Source of the DNA: an uncultured Clostridium sp.
Lineage (GTDB): Bacteria > Bacillota > Clostridia > Lachnospirales > Lachnospiraceae
Assembly (NCBI GenBank): GCA_946553025.1
Contig: CAMNRM010000031.1
Span: 1-58,579, forward strand
Length of the DNA: 58,579 nucleotides
Direction of reading: 5' to 3'
Positions 34,927 to 43,943 of the stretch are shown here, piece after piece. The translations under genes and the position numbers were made by a program. The notes beneath the pieces are model-generated. The model saw only the letters and a list, made by a program, of their open reading frames with translations. It was not told the DNA's origin and did no database searches. How positions within the stretch are numbered: the stretch's first letter is position 1; each line of letters starts with the position of its first letter.

Positions 34927-35051
34927 TCTGTTTCCTTTCCTTTTCTTTCATTATTCACTGCTCACATGTCTGCAAATGTTTTGTTTTTACATTTTTTTCT
35001 TTTCCAGTTCATGCCGTCTGCTTTCTGTTCCATAGCATCTGCATGTTTTTG

Positions 35052-36449
35052 TCAATTCTGGTAAAATGCCTTAAACGCCTTATACGTATTATAGACATCC
35101 AGCTTAGAAGCCAGCTCAAAGGGCGCGTGCATGGAAAGGATCGGCACCCCTAAATCCACCGTATCCACATCCATGTGTGCGACAAATTTGGCAATCGTTC
35201 CGCCGCCGCCCTCGTCAACCTTACCCATCTCACCGGTCTGCCAGTACACACCGCTCTTTTCCATCATCCCGATAACCCGGGCCATCAGTTCCGCTCCGGC
35301 ATCATTAGAGGAAGATTTTCCCCGTGAACCGGTGTACTTGGTCAGCACACAGCCCCGATTGATAAAGCAGGCATTGGTCTTGTCATAAACATCTGGGTAA
35401 TTCGGGTCATAGGCCGCATTGACGTCGGAAGAAAGACAGATGGAACTGCGCAGTACCTTGCGCACAGAAACCCCTGCCATATCCGCCAAATCCTCAAGAT
35501 AATGAAGGACATAATCCGAATTCAGCCCGGTATTCCCTTCCGAACCGATTTCTTCCTTATCGGTCAAAATCGTAACCGTGGTATATGCCGGAAGTTCAGC
35601 TTCCATCTCTGCCATTAATGCCGTATAAGCACAGACACGATCGTCCTGCCCGTATGCGCCGATCATGCTTCGATCCAGCCCTACATCCGAAGCCTTAAAT
35701 GCCGGAACCATCTCAATCTCTGCCCGGCAGAAATCTGCTTCGGTGATTCCGTACTTTTCATGCAAGACCTCAAGCGCTAAAAGCTTCACCGGCTCTTTCA
35801 CCGCGTCGTCCTGATAGGGAAGCGATGCAACCAGAATATTCAGTTCCTCTCCCCGGATTCCCTCGCCTAAATGACGCTCATTCTGCCGTCTGCCCAGGTG
35901 CGGAAGGAGATCGGTAACACAAAATACCGGCTCACCGGGCTTTTCTCCAAGAGAAATCTCAATCGTCGTCCCGTCCGCCTTGGCCACAACACCGTGCATC
36001 GCCAGGGGCGTGGTTCCCCACTGATACTTGCGGATTCCCCCGTAATAATGCGTTTTCAGGTAGGCAAATTCATCCTTTTCCATCAATGGCGTAGGCTTTA
36101 AATCCAGACGCGGGGAATCGATGTGCGCCCCGTTAATCCGCACGCCCTTCTCTAACGGCTCGCTTCCAAACGTTGTGGCAATCAGGGATTTTCCCCGGTT
36201 CACATAATACACCTTATCCCCGGGAACATAGACGCTTTCACTGTCAAAGCGGCGATAGCCCCGCTCCTCCAGAAGCTTTACCGCATAGCGCACACATTCC
36301 CTCTCGGTTTTTCCCTCATCCAGGAACTTCTTATAGCCTTCGCAGAACTTATTCGCTTTATTCACCTGCTTGGGAGCCGCCTTGGCAATATTGGGAGCGC
36401 TCCAGGTCAGCTTATCCGCCAGTTCCTGTCCTTTTGTTTTCTTTGGCAT
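35052..36449 (-). CDS. M18-family aminopeptidase
   Basis: A 465-residue metallo-aminopeptidase of family M18. Zinc ligands are seen in GAHIDSPRLDLKP (His and Asp), in TILTDKEEIGSEGNTG (Glu-Glu) and near the C-terminus in MHAPFELASKLDVYN (His). The family marker GAYGQDDRVCAY is present. It cleaves N-terminal acidic or neutral residues from peptides in the cytoplasm. It stands alone between dtd and the lipoprotein gene. Confidence 0.95.
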   Translation of the reverse strand: MPKKTKGQELADKLTWSAPNIAKAAPKQVNKANKFCEGYKKFLDEGKTERECVRYAVKLLEERGYRRFDSESVYVPGDKVYYVNRGKSLIATTFGSEPLEKGVRINGAHIDSPRLDLKPTPLMEKDEFAYLKTHYYGGIRKYQWGTTPLAMHGVVAKADGTTIEISLGEKPGEPVFCVTDLLPHLGRRQNERHLGEGIRGEELNILVASLPYQDDAVKEPVKLLALEVLHEKYGITEADFCRAEIEMVPAFKASDVGLDRSMIGAYGQDDRVCAYTALMAEMEAELPAYTTVTILTDKEEIGSEGNTGLNSDYVLHYLEDLADMAGVSVRKVLRSSICLSSDVNAAYDPNYPDVYDKTNACFINRGCVLTKYTGSRGKSSSNDAGAELMARVIGMMEKSGVYWQTGEMGKVDEGGGGTIAKFVAHMDVDTVDLGVPILSMHAPFELASKLDVYNTYKAFKAFYQN

Positions 36450-36498
36450 CGTTTTTCCTCTCCTCTTTTCTGCTGTTTTTTATGCAAAATTTTTTCTT

Positions 36499-36954
36499 TT
36501 ATGCAAACCCTAATTCCTGACTGTCAAGAACCAGGGTGAATGGGCCGTCATTGATCAGTTCTACTTCCATCTTTGCCCCAAAGCTTCCCTGCTCCACTAC
36601 CGGAAGCCTTTCTTTAAAGCCCTTAACCATGTATTCATAAAGCTGCTTTGCCCGCTCCGGCGAACCTGCGTTGGTAAAACCGGGACGGTTTCCCTTGCGG
36701 CAGTCTGCATACAGGGTGAACTGGCTGATAACCAGCATCTGACCGCCCACATCCGAAAGCGAAAGGTTTGTCTTACCCTGATCGTCTTCAAAAATCCGAA
36801 GACGGCAGATTTTGTCCATCATCTTATCGGCGATTTTTTCATCATCTGTGTGGGAGATTCCCGTCAGCAGAAGAAATCCCTTATCAATTTTTCCAATCAC
36901 CTGCCCGTCCACGGAAACCGAAGCCCTCCGCACCCGCTGCAACACAATTTTCAT
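36499..36954 (-). CDS. dtd: D-aminoacyl-tRNA deacylase
   Basis: A 151-residue Dtd that hydrolyses D-amino acids and misplaced glycine from tRNA. It begins [20 protein letters not shown] and has the catalytic [19 protein letters not shown] and [11 protein letters not shown] with the cross-subunit Gly-cisPro. It lies 49 bp upstream of the M18 peptidase and may share its transcript. Confidence 0.95.
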   Translation of the reverse strand: MKIVLQRVRRASVSVDGQVIGKIDKGFLLLTGISHTDDEKIADKMMDKICRLRIFEDDQGKTNLSLSDVGGQMLVISQFTLYADCRKGNRPGFTNAGSPERAKQLYEYMVKGFKERLPVVEQGSFGAKMEVELINDGPFTLVLDSQELGFA

Positions 36955-37081
36955 TTAATTTTGTTCCTTTCCTGAAATTTATATATTTCCTTCTGTTTTG
37001 CTTTCCTCTCTTCTGCTTTCCTGTTCTTATTCCTTCTATAAAAAATACATCGTATTATGCAATCTGTCAACTACAACATTC

Positions 37082-37127
37082 GTTACTGTTCACACGTTCA
37101 CAGAAACGGGCAAAAATCCATGAAAAT
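37082..37127. repeat. Dispersed repeat, copy B (left end only)
   Basis: GTTACTGTTCACACGTTCAC followed by AGAAACGGGCAAAAATCCAT and GAAAAT matches the left 45 bp of copy A (22484) with about five differences. No matching right end follows; instead there is GGAATCCCTTTCGAGAGGGA, a separate small hairpin, at about 37151-37170. The surrounding 300-bp gap (36955-37258) holds nothing else recognisable. Confidence 0.7.
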
Positions 37128-37258
37128 GCCGATTATACACAAATACCCCCGGAATCCCTTTCGAGAGGGACTCCGAGAGTTTTCTGACAGAATTTATCCG
37201 TTGACATTTCAAAAGTTTACAAAAATATACAAAAAAGATGTTCAAAAATTTATTCAGC

Positions 37259-38413
37259 TTAATTCAGCTTAAATCCCTTTAATAATGCGCCAAGACCCGT
37301 GGTCGCCTCGCCGTCTTCTTTGTAGTCAAATACTTCCTCCGGTTCTTCATCCGGCTCGATAGCTTTCATGGAAAGGCTGATTTTTCCGTTTTCCGCCGAT
37401 AAAATCTTTACCTGGATCGTCTGTCCTTCTTTTAACACTACACCGGGATGCTTAATTCTCTGGTTGCTGATCTGAGAAATATGAAGAAGTCCGGTAAGCC
37501 CGTTTTCTAAGGTTACAAATGCGCCATAATCCTTTAAGGTTTCCACGGTTCCTTCAACTACGGCACCTACCTGGCATTTGGACACCTTCTTTTTATTCTC
37601 CTCGGCCAGCTTTTCCCTTGCCACCTCTCTTCCGGAAAGCACCAGGCGTTTATTCTCCTCCTCAGCCGTAATAACCGTAACCTCCAGGGATTTTCCTGCC
37701 CACTCTTCCAAATCTTCCACATATTCTGCGGCAAGCTTGGAAGCCGGAATAAAGCCGCGGATACCTTCTAAAAAGGCAACTGCCCCGCCTTTTACAATCT
37801 CGGCAATCTTTACCTTAACCACGGTGCGATCTTCCATCATCTGCTTTAACTTATCCCATGCAAGGATATCATTGGCTTCCTTTTTGGAGAGAACGATATT
37901 TCCTTCACCGTCGTCCGTTTTGATCACGGTAGCCGTAATCTCGTCGCCGGGATGAATTTCTTCCTTTAACTGGAAATCCGGGTCATTCGATAAATCATCC
38001 TTGGCAATAATACCCTCGGCATAGTATTTTAAATCCAGAATAACCTGCTCATCATCTACGCTGATTACCGTTCCGGTGAGAATATCGCCTTCCTTTACCC
38101 GCTTAAACGAAGCCTCGATTTCCGCTTCATAATCCGCCATGGTTTCTACGGGTTCCGGGGGTGCAGCAGGTTCGCTGGTTTCTTCGGATTCGGAAGATGC
38201 TGCAGAGTCAGGAGTTGCTGTAGGTTCGCTGGTTTCTGTGGGTTCGGGTGATGCTACAGAGTCGGGAGTTGCTGCAGAGCCGCTGGTTTCTGCAGATTCA
38301 GAGGTTTCTGTAACTTCAGAAGCTGCAATTTCGGGTTTTTCTGCGGCTTTAACCGCTTCCTCTGCCTGCGCCTGTCCGTTTACTTCTTCGGTCGTCTTTA
38401 ATTCTTCACTCAT
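37259..38413 (-). CDS. S1 RNA-binding domain protein (RpsA-like)
   Basis: A 384-residue protein with three S1 domains: GDILTGTVISVDDEQVILDL (about residue 107), VVKVKIAEIVKGGAVAFLEG (about 195) and VGAVVEGTVETLKDYGAFVT (about 282), the last being the best match to the consensus. The N-terminal 90 residues are acidic and contain 18-residue repeats of the type ETSEPTATPDSAASSESE. It resembles the short S1-like proteins of Firmicutes and probably binds mRNA or ribosomes. The repeat-rich leader is unusual. Confidence 0.85.
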   Translation of the reverse strand: MSEELKTTEEVNGQAQAEEAVKAAEKPEIAASEVTETSESAETSGSAATPDSVASPEPTETSEPTATPDSAASSESEETSEPAAPPEPVETMADYEAEIEASFKRVKEGDILTGTVISVDDEQVILDLKYYAEGIIAKDDLSNDPDFQLKEEIHPGDEITATVIKTDDGEGNIVLSKKEANDILAWDKLKQMMEDRTVVKVKIAEIVKGGAVAFLEGIRGFIPASKLAAEYVEDLEEWAGKSLEVTVITAEEENKRLVLSGREVAREKLAEENKKKVSKCQVGAVVEGTVETLKDYGAFVTLENGLTGLLHISQISNQRIKHPGVVLKEGQTIQVKILSAENGKISLSMKAIEPDEEPEEVFDYKEDGEATTGLGALLKGFKLN

Positions 38414-38518
38414 GTCAAATACATTCCTTTCTCGAAAACCTGCCTTCTATAACTCTGACAGGACTTTGGGATTTCCATACCTTATTTGCAGGAAATTTAT
38501 GAAAATACCTTCTGCATA

Positions 38519-41500
38519 TCAATTTTTCGGCACGCCGTTCCAGCTTCCGTCCGCATTGACAAAATAGCCGTCGGGAGTCATTTCATTCTGATACATTGCA
38601 CCAAAAGGCTTCTGCAATGCGCCGGTCGTATCTGAATTCAGGTAATACCAGAGTCCGTTAAGAGCAATCCAGCCGGTTTTCATTCCGCTGTTGATATCTA
38701 CATAATACCATCTTCCCGCACCTACATCAAGCACCCAGGAATTTTTTGCAACGGCATCTGCACCAAAAGCATACCATGAACCATTAATCATCTCCCAGGC
38801 AACCTGCTCATACGTATTGCCTGCGGCATCCGTAACCATCGCACCTGCCGCATAGCTTCCGTCGGCATACTGCAGTTTCCAGCTGGAATTATCCCAGAGA
38901 TTTCCCTGCTGCCAATGGCTGTAGCCATCTCCGGCTGCCCCGTTTGTCGCCCCTGCAACAACACCGGTCACGGAATTTACCTGCCCTTTTCTGCTGTCAA
39001 AGGACACTGTACCCTGTGAGGAACCTGGGCCGGATGTGGAATTTGTTCTGGAAGAGGTTGTTCCGCGGGAACCGCCGCCTCCACCGCCGCCGGAACTTCC
39101 GCCGGAGCTGCTTTTATACGTACCTGTCTGAATCGCGTTGGTAAAGGTTTCCGTTGCCTTCGCCAGCTCTGCGGCCAATGCCTCTGCCTGTTCTGCTGTA
39201 ACCGGACCTGCTATGGCTGTCTTTGCGTTTTCGATGGCGTCATTCATTGCTTTAAGCTGCGCAGTAGAAACAAACCGGGTTCCCTGCGTCACTGAAGACG
39301 CCTGCTTATCAATTCCCTGAATACCTTCCTTTGCCGCTTCTGCTTTTTCAATTGCTTCTTCGACTTCCTTGGGTTCGTATGCGTGGATGGCTGCCTTAAC
39401 CGTCGTCGGCTTTACCTCATAATTGCCCGCATCTTTTCCGATAAGAGAAGCCGTTACCGTTACATCCTTATCCGTTCCTGGAGTGATGTCTGTGAATAGG
39501 GCGGTGACTTTATCTAGCTTTACTTCATCACCCTCGATAATTGGTGCCCCTTCGGTTTCCACAGTTACTGCGGTTTCCGGCTTTCCGTCATAGATCTTAT
39601 CTTCTGCCTTTGCAGTTAAGGTAATGGGCCTTCTGGCAATCGTAAATGTCTTAGATGCCGTTCCTGTACAGAATTCAGTATTTTTTGCAGCAATAGTAAC
39701 CTGTGCACTGTCCCCGGCCTGAATATTCTGTGTATAAGAAACCTCATACCACGAAGAATCAAGAGTAACTCCGCCAATTACAGCCGTAACCGAAGGTGTT
39801 TTTTCTGTCTTATCATAAACATATCCGGATTCAGGAATAGCTAACTTCAACTCAGCATTAGAAAGATTTGCTTTTGCAATGGTAAACTCTTTAGAAGCAG
39901 GTTCCAACAAATAGTAATTTCCCCCATCTTTGTTCTGCACTCTAACCCTCGCCGTACCTATATCCGTATTGTTTTCATAAGACACTATGTATTCGGATTC
40001 AGGAATAATAACCGTTGTTTCATTATCCCTTAATGTTACCTTTGGTGTAATTGGCTGCCCTGTGTAATCATAAGAATTCTTGTCAAGTACAATGATTGCA
40101 TTTTTAACTTCCTTCCGGGAAACTGTAACCGTAATATCCCTACCTTTTACTGCCCTGTAAGTATCTTGATCGCTTGGAGTAAAATCGGCCTTAAAGCTTT
40201 TTGAACCTGCATTGCCGACTTCCTCCTCCGGATTCTGCCATGTCCATGTTCCCGCCGTATTACCAGAAGGATTATTTATCTTAACTTCATTTAATTTCTG
40301 ACCATAAACGGCGGTCGGACTTGGAAGTGTCTTAATTTCAGGATCTATCTTCGGCATATAACTGGATGGTGCTAAAGTTAAAATATCACCGTACATATCC
40401 TGCATGTTATTGTCATACTGATAAAGCATATCTTTACTTACAGAAAAAATATACCCACTTCCTACACTGCCGGAACTTGAACCTGCCAAAAATAATTGTT
40501 CTGGCGCACCAACCGAACTATCATCACAGTTTGTTACATCAACTAAATAATTTTTGCCATTCTCCATAGTAACTATATTCCACATATGCGGCCCTGGCTT
40601 GCTGCTACCCTTTTCCCGCATATCTCCCGTTACTGTATAGCAGGTAATTCTGTCATCCTCAAATGTTGATAAATCACAAAGATATTGGAACGCTTTCGCA
40701 TAGCCTTCACAAACAACCTTGGTATTCTCATCATTATCAAAAACATAAATCAGCTGCCATGGATCACCAAAAGAAGTACCTCCTGCCGCAGCATTATGAT
40801 TATAAGAGGTCAGGTTCTTAATTGCAACTAAGTACGCATGTAATTTCTCATAATCATCTTTATTCTTATAAAGATTTACTATTTTCTGTGCATTACTTAC
40901 TGCGTTTTGAGCAGATTGTATCTTAGAGCTATTTGTACTATATAAATTATTGCCTTGATAGCCTGCGGCAACAGGCATATTAATACTTATTTCTTTATCA
41001 TTAATCCATATATTTTTACCATCAGAATATACCGTTATAAGAGCCAAACTTGTTCCATTTGTTTTATCATACCAATATAGCTCATATGGACAATCTACTA
41101 ACAAATATTTTAACACAATGTCTAAATTGGGAAAAATTTTTTCGTAAACCTTTTCCTTTCCATCACCTAACGATGTAACACCTAATTCACTGAATGTCCA
41201 TTTTGTCTGTGTAATTCCAAGATCAGATAGTGCAATTTTAATCTGTGTAGCATTTTCCTTGCCTGATGCAATTTTTTCCACTGCCTTTTTCAATTCTCGA
41301 TAAAAATTTCTATCTAATCCCTCCAGTCGCTCTTCTCCAACATTACCATACGTTTCTATCCCATCATCACCATAGAACAACTTTTCCACATACCCGGCAA
41401 AGAGTTCATCATTATCCGGCAAATCGGAAGAAATATCCTCGGCAGAAACAACAATTGCCTCTGCTTCAATCGTCTGGATGGTTTCTTCATCCTTTTCTTC

Positions 41501-41707
41501 CTCTTCAACCATCTTCTTTAATACTTCTTTTTCTTCACCTTTTTCTTCCTCCTGAACCTGTGCATCGGAAGATGTGGCGGTTTTTACCGTATTATCTTTT
41601 GTTGATGCCGTTTCTTTCTGTTCTGCCCATGTAGAAACTGCGGTTACATTCAGCAGCATACATAGGGCGAGAAATAAACTTATTCGTTTCCTTTTCCCTG
41701 CTTTCAT
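38519..41707 (-). CDS. Secreted transglutaminase-like protein with wall-binding repeats
   Basis: A 1062-residue surface protein. The start is ATG 41707 with GGAGG ahead. A signal peptide (about 1-28) is followed by an acidic stretch and a transglutaminase-like domain with the triad Cys333 (VVCEGYAKAF), His374 (PHMWNIV) and Asp390 (YLVDVTNCD). Then come Ig-like/MBG-type repeats (about 465-800, with YDYTGQPITPKVTL and KIYDGKPETAV), a helical FIVAR-like segment, a Ser/Gly linker, and C-terminal choline-binding-type wall repeats (GSWYAFGADAVAKNSW, GLWYYLNSDTTGAL). It probably cross-links or cleaves proteins at the cell wall. Confidence 0.85.
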   Translation of the reverse strand: MKAGKRKRISLFLALCMLLNVTAVSTWAEQKETASTKDNTVKTATSSDAQVQEEEKGEEKEVLKKMVEEEEKDEETIQTIEAEAIVVSAEDISSDLPDNDELFAGYVEKLFYGDDGIETYGNVGEERLEGLDRNFYRELKKAVEKIASGKENATQIKIALSDLGITQTKWTFSELGVTSLGDGKEKVYEKIFPNLDIVLKYLLVDCPYELYWYDKTNGTSLALITVYSDGKNIWINDKEISINMPVAAGYQGNNLYSTNSSKIQSAQNAVSNAQKIVNLYKNKDDYEKLHAYLVAIKNLTSYNHNAAAGGTSFGDPWQLIYVFDNDENTKVVCEGYAKAFQYLCDLSTFEDDRITCYTVTGDMREKGSSKPGPHMWNIVTMENGKNYLVDVTNCDDSSVGAPEQLFLAGSSSGSVGSGYIFSVSKDMLYQYDNNMQDMYGDILTLAPSSYMPKIDPEIKTLPSPTAVYGQKLNEVKINNPSGNTAGTWTWQNPEEEVGNAGSKSFKADFTPSDQDTYRAVKGRDITVTVSRKEVKNAIIVLDKNSYDYTGQPITPKVTLRDNETTVIIPESEYIVSYENNTDIGTARVRVQNKDGGNYYLLEPASKEFTIAKANLSNAELKLAIPESGYVYDKTEKTPSVTAVIGGVTLDSSWYEVSYTQNIQAGDSAQVTIAAKNTEFCTGTASKTFTIARRPITLTAKAEDKIYDGKPETAVTVETEGAPIIEGDEVKLDKVTALFTDITPGTDKDVTVTASLIGKDAGNYEVKPTTVKAAIHAYEPKEVEEAIEKAEAAKEGIQGIDKQASSVTQGTRFVSTAQLKAMNDAIENAKTAIAGPVTAEQAEALAAELAKATETFTNAIQTGTYKSSSGGSSGGGGGGGSRGTTSSRTNSTSGPGSSQGTVSFDSRKGQVNSVTGVVAGATNGAAGDGYSHWQQGNLWDNSSWKLQYADGSYAAGAMVTDAAGNTYEQVAWEMINGSWYAFGADAVAKNSWVLDVGAGRWYYVDINSGMKTGWIALNGLWYYLNSDTTGALQKPFGAMYQNEMTPDGYFVNADGSWNGVPKN

Positions 41708-42024
41708 CTCATTCCTCCACAAAATAATATATTTCTTCTGCCATTCTCTTAAAGATGCCTACAAACTATAGAATAGCATACTTGTTATAAAAATGGAACA
41801 AAATTTGCTGATAAAAAGTTACATATTTTTATATCAGATCGTTTACAATGGGGATAATATCCAAATCATGTTAAGATAATTGTGCTTTGCAGACATTTCC
41901 ACCCGGTTTTTACAGATATTAACCATGACAGCTAACACGAGCACTCCTGAAAAATAAAGAGGTTACCTGCCTTTTCAGCCTGCAACCACCTTTTTAGCCA
42001 TTCATATTATTTTTTGTCTATTCC
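41708..42024. other. Intergenic stretch without a recognised gene
   Basis: About 315 bp of A+T-rich sequence between the MqsA-like gene and the surface protein gene. AGGTTACCTGCC...CTGCAACCACCTTTTT near 41960-41995 could form a weak terminator for the MqsA-like gene or nearby transcripts. No convincing promoter or coding frame was found. Confidence 0.4.
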
Positions 42025-42252
42025 TTATGCGGCTTTTGAATAATCAATAACCGCAATTTCCTGCATAAGCTGTTTTGCCGCATTTACCAGAGATTCAATT
42101 TGCTTTGCAACTTCATTAGAGTAATATTTTTCACCGCATTGTTCACATTCTTCGCAAGGAACATTTTTAATGATAATAATACAGTTTTTATAGTTTACTA
42201 CATGTGTAGTCAAAGATGGAAGCATTGTTTTACCTTTACAATACATACACAT
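42025..42252 (-). CDS. MqsA/YgiT-type zinc-finger antitoxin
   Basis: A 75-residue protein with two CxxC pairs (MCMYCKGK and CEECEQCGEKYY), the YgiT-type zinc finger of MqsA-like antitoxins. The DNA-binding C-terminal helix-turn-helix of full MqsA is missing, as in the short family members. It follows the DUF4258 gene with a 1-bp overlap. Confidence 0.82.
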   Translation of the reverse strand: MCMYCKGKTMLPSLTTHVVNYKNCIIIIKNVPCEECEQCGEKYYSNEVAKQIESLVNAAKQLMQEIAVIDYSKAA

Positions 42253-42572
42253 TATGCATGATCCTTTCTAGTCTTTAAATCTTTTTCAAATTTATCCGTG
42301 CTGGGATAATAGGCAGTGATAAAAAATAAAACAGTACCATCTGTTCCAACAACAATATGCAATACGTTATTTTTCTTTGTATATCCAAAAATCAAACAAC
42401 TGGGATGTGGAAAATCATCGGGATAGTCTTCTATAATTTCTCCCGTTTGCAGACAGGATTCTACATCCATTATACTTATATCCCTCTCCTGCATTCGTTC
42501 CAGACAATGCTTTGCCCATTTTATATTAGAATCAGAAGTGTTGTATAATTCTTGAAGCTGTTTTATTTCCAT
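42252..42572 (-). CDS. DUF4258-family putative toxin
   Basis: A 106-residue protein of the DUF4258 type: KWAKHCLERMQERDISIMDV near the start, then EIIEDYPDDFPHPSCLIFGY and VLHIVVGTDGTVLFFITAYY. DUF4258 genes are commonly paired with YgiT-type antitoxins and are predicted RNases of the RelE/BrnT-like fold. The ribosome-binding site is weak. Confidence 0.8.
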   Translation of the reverse strand: MEIKQLQELYNTSDSNIKWAKHCLERMQERDISIMDVESCLQTGEIIEDYPDDFPHPSCLIFGYTKKNNVLHIVVGTDGTVLFFITAYYPSTDKFEKDLKTRKDHA

Positions 42573-42667
42573 CTCTTCACTTCTTTCTTTACTGTCTACG
42601 GAAAATTAATTGAAAGAAGGACAGACAACAACCTGCCCGTCCTCCTCAGAAGAAAATCTCTTAAATT

Positions 42668-43216
42668 TTAGCCAAAATATCTCTTTAACAGACCCTGGAA
42701 AGCGCAGCCGTGTCTTGCCTCGTCCTTAGCCATCTCATGAACGGTGTCATGGATTGCATCCAGGTTTGCTTTCTTTGCGCGGCCGGCTAAATCCAGCTTG
42801 CCGGCGGTAGCGCCGTTCTCAGCAGCAACTCTTAATTCCAGATTCTTCTTGGTGCTGGTGGTAACTACTTCGCCTAACAGCTCAGCAAACTTAGCAGCGT
42901 GCTCTGCCTCTTCAAAAGCAGCGGTCTTATAATATTCGCCAACCTCAGGATAGCCCTCGCGGAATGCCTGACGGGACATCGCCAGATACATACCAACTTC
43001 TGCGCACTCACCCTCAAAGTTTGCGCGTAAATCATTAATAATATCCTCAGAAACACCCTCTGCCTTGCCAACGCCAATCACATGCTCGCAGGCCCAGGTC
43101 AGTCCTTCTTCCTGAAGTTTAAACTTATCTGCGCCTACCTTACATACCGGACATGCTTCTGGAGGATTCTCTCCCTCATAAATATAGCCGCATACTGTAC
43201 ATACCCATTTTTTCAT
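42668..43216 (-). CDS. Rubredoxin-rubrerythrin fusion (reverse rubrerythrin)
   Basis: A 182-residue peroxide-reducing iron protein. The rubredoxin domain comes first ([10 protein letters not shown] and [11 protein letters not shown]), then the diiron four-helix domain with [32 protein letters not shown] and [10 protein letters not shown]. This is the reversed order compared with classical rubrerythrin. It detoxifies hydrogen peroxide in anaerobes. The promoter carries a perfect Per box (43265-43277), so PerR control is very likely. Confidence 0.93.
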   Translation of the reverse strand: MKKWVCTVCGYIYEGENPPEACPVCKVGADKFKLQEEGLTWACEHVIGVGKAEGVSEDIINDLRANFEGECAEVGMYLAMSRQAFREGYPEVGEYYKTAAFEEAEHAAKFAELLGEVVTTSTKKNLELRVAAENGATAGKLDLAGRAKKANLDAIHDTVHEMAKDEARHGCAFQGLLKRYFG

Positions 43217-43264
43217 GTTTGTTCTCCTTTTCTTTTATTGTTCATTAAATTGTAGTTCCAAAAT

Positions 43265-43312
43265 AGTAATCATTACTGAAATTAATTTATCACAAGCTTG
43301 TCCGTTTGTCAA
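43265..43312 (-). promoter_or_regulatory. Rubrerythrin promoter with Per box
   Basis: TTGACA (43312-43307), 17 bp and TAAATT (43289-43284) form the promoter on the minus strand. Right after it lies AGTAATCATTACT (43265-43277), a perfect 6-1-6 palindrome close to the PerR consensus. Bound repressor would block initiation. The same site in near-identical form precedes the perR-like gene. Confidence 0.8.
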
Positions 43313-43354
43313 GCGCTTCTGTAAATTTCTTCGGAAATTTCTCTGGTAATTTTT

Positions 43355-43381
43355 CGTTACGGTGAACGTGTGCACAGTAAC
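43355..43381. repeat. Dispersed repeat, copy C (end fragment)
   Basis: CGTTACGGTGAACGTGTGCA followed by CAGTAAC. On the minus strand this reads GTTACTGTGCACACGTTCAC, one base different from the left end of copy B over 20 bases. It is nearly palindromic by itself. It lies between the perR-like gene and rubrerythrin. Confidence 0.6.
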
Positions 43382-43447
43382 CATTTTTCACCCTGCTGTC
43401 ATTTTGGGAATTCCTTGCCGCCGCAGGCACGCCTCCGGCTTTCCTTC

Positions 43448-43855
43448 CTAAAGTACCTGTTCGGCCTTATCGGACTGCACACACGACTCACATATCCCAT
43501 AAAAGGTCGTGCTGTGCCCGTCAATCTTCCCGCCATAGTAACGCTGGGCCAATGTGGTGATTTCCCCAAGAGGTGCCATGGGAAGGTCGCTGACCTGATG
43601 GCAGCATTTGCAGATAAAATGATAGTGCGGAACGGTCCTTGCGTCAAAATGGTCAGCCCCGCTGCCGAAATTCAGCTTTTGTATCTCCCCGATTTCTGCC
43701 AGAAGGTTTAAATTGCGGTACACGGTTCCCAGACTGATATTGGGAAATTCCTTCCGTATACTGGTATACAGCATATCGGCCGTAGGATGATCATAGCGCT
43801 TGGCAAGACTGTTTTTAATAAATTCCCGTTGTCGGCTGTATTTTAACGTTCTCAT
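43448..43855 (-). CDS. perR: Fur-family peroxide regulator (PerR-like)
   Basis: A 135-residue Fur-family repressor. The winged helix has YDHPTADMLYTSIRKEFPNI and SLGTVYRNLNLLAEIG. Regulatory metal ligands are in HFDARTVPHYHFIC. Structural zinc cysteines are in CKCC and CESC. Position beside rubrerythrin and the Per boxes at both promoters point to PerR rather than Fur or Zur. Its own promoter (43912-43940) carries a Per box, so it is probably autoregulated. Confidence 0.87.
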   Translation of the reverse strand: MRTLKYSRQREFIKNSLAKRYDHPTADMLYTSIRKEFPNISLGTVYRNLNLLAEIGEIQKLNFGSGADHFDARTVPHYHFICKCCHQVSDLPMAPLGEITTLAQRYYGGKIDGHSTTFYGICESCVQSDKAEQVL

Positions 43856-43890
43856 ATCTTCATCTCCCCGAATATCAGGTTTACAATAAT

Positions 43891-43940
43891 AGTAATCATT
43901 GTTACTTTTACAGTATAATTGAAGAATCCATAATTGTCAA
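43891..43940 (-). promoter_or_regulatory. perR promoter with Per box
   Basis: TTGACA (43940-43935), 17 bp and TATACT (43917-43912) on the minus strand, then AGTAATCATTGTT (43891-43903), matching the rubrerythrin Per box at 11 of 13 positions. Confidence 0.78.
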
Positions 43941-43943
43941 TGC

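Noticed and set aside
37082-37260. CRISPR-like repeat array suspected from recurring GTTACTGTTCAC
   Set aside because: Copies are single, far apart and palindromic, without regular spacers or cas genes. They fit dispersed palindromic elements instead.
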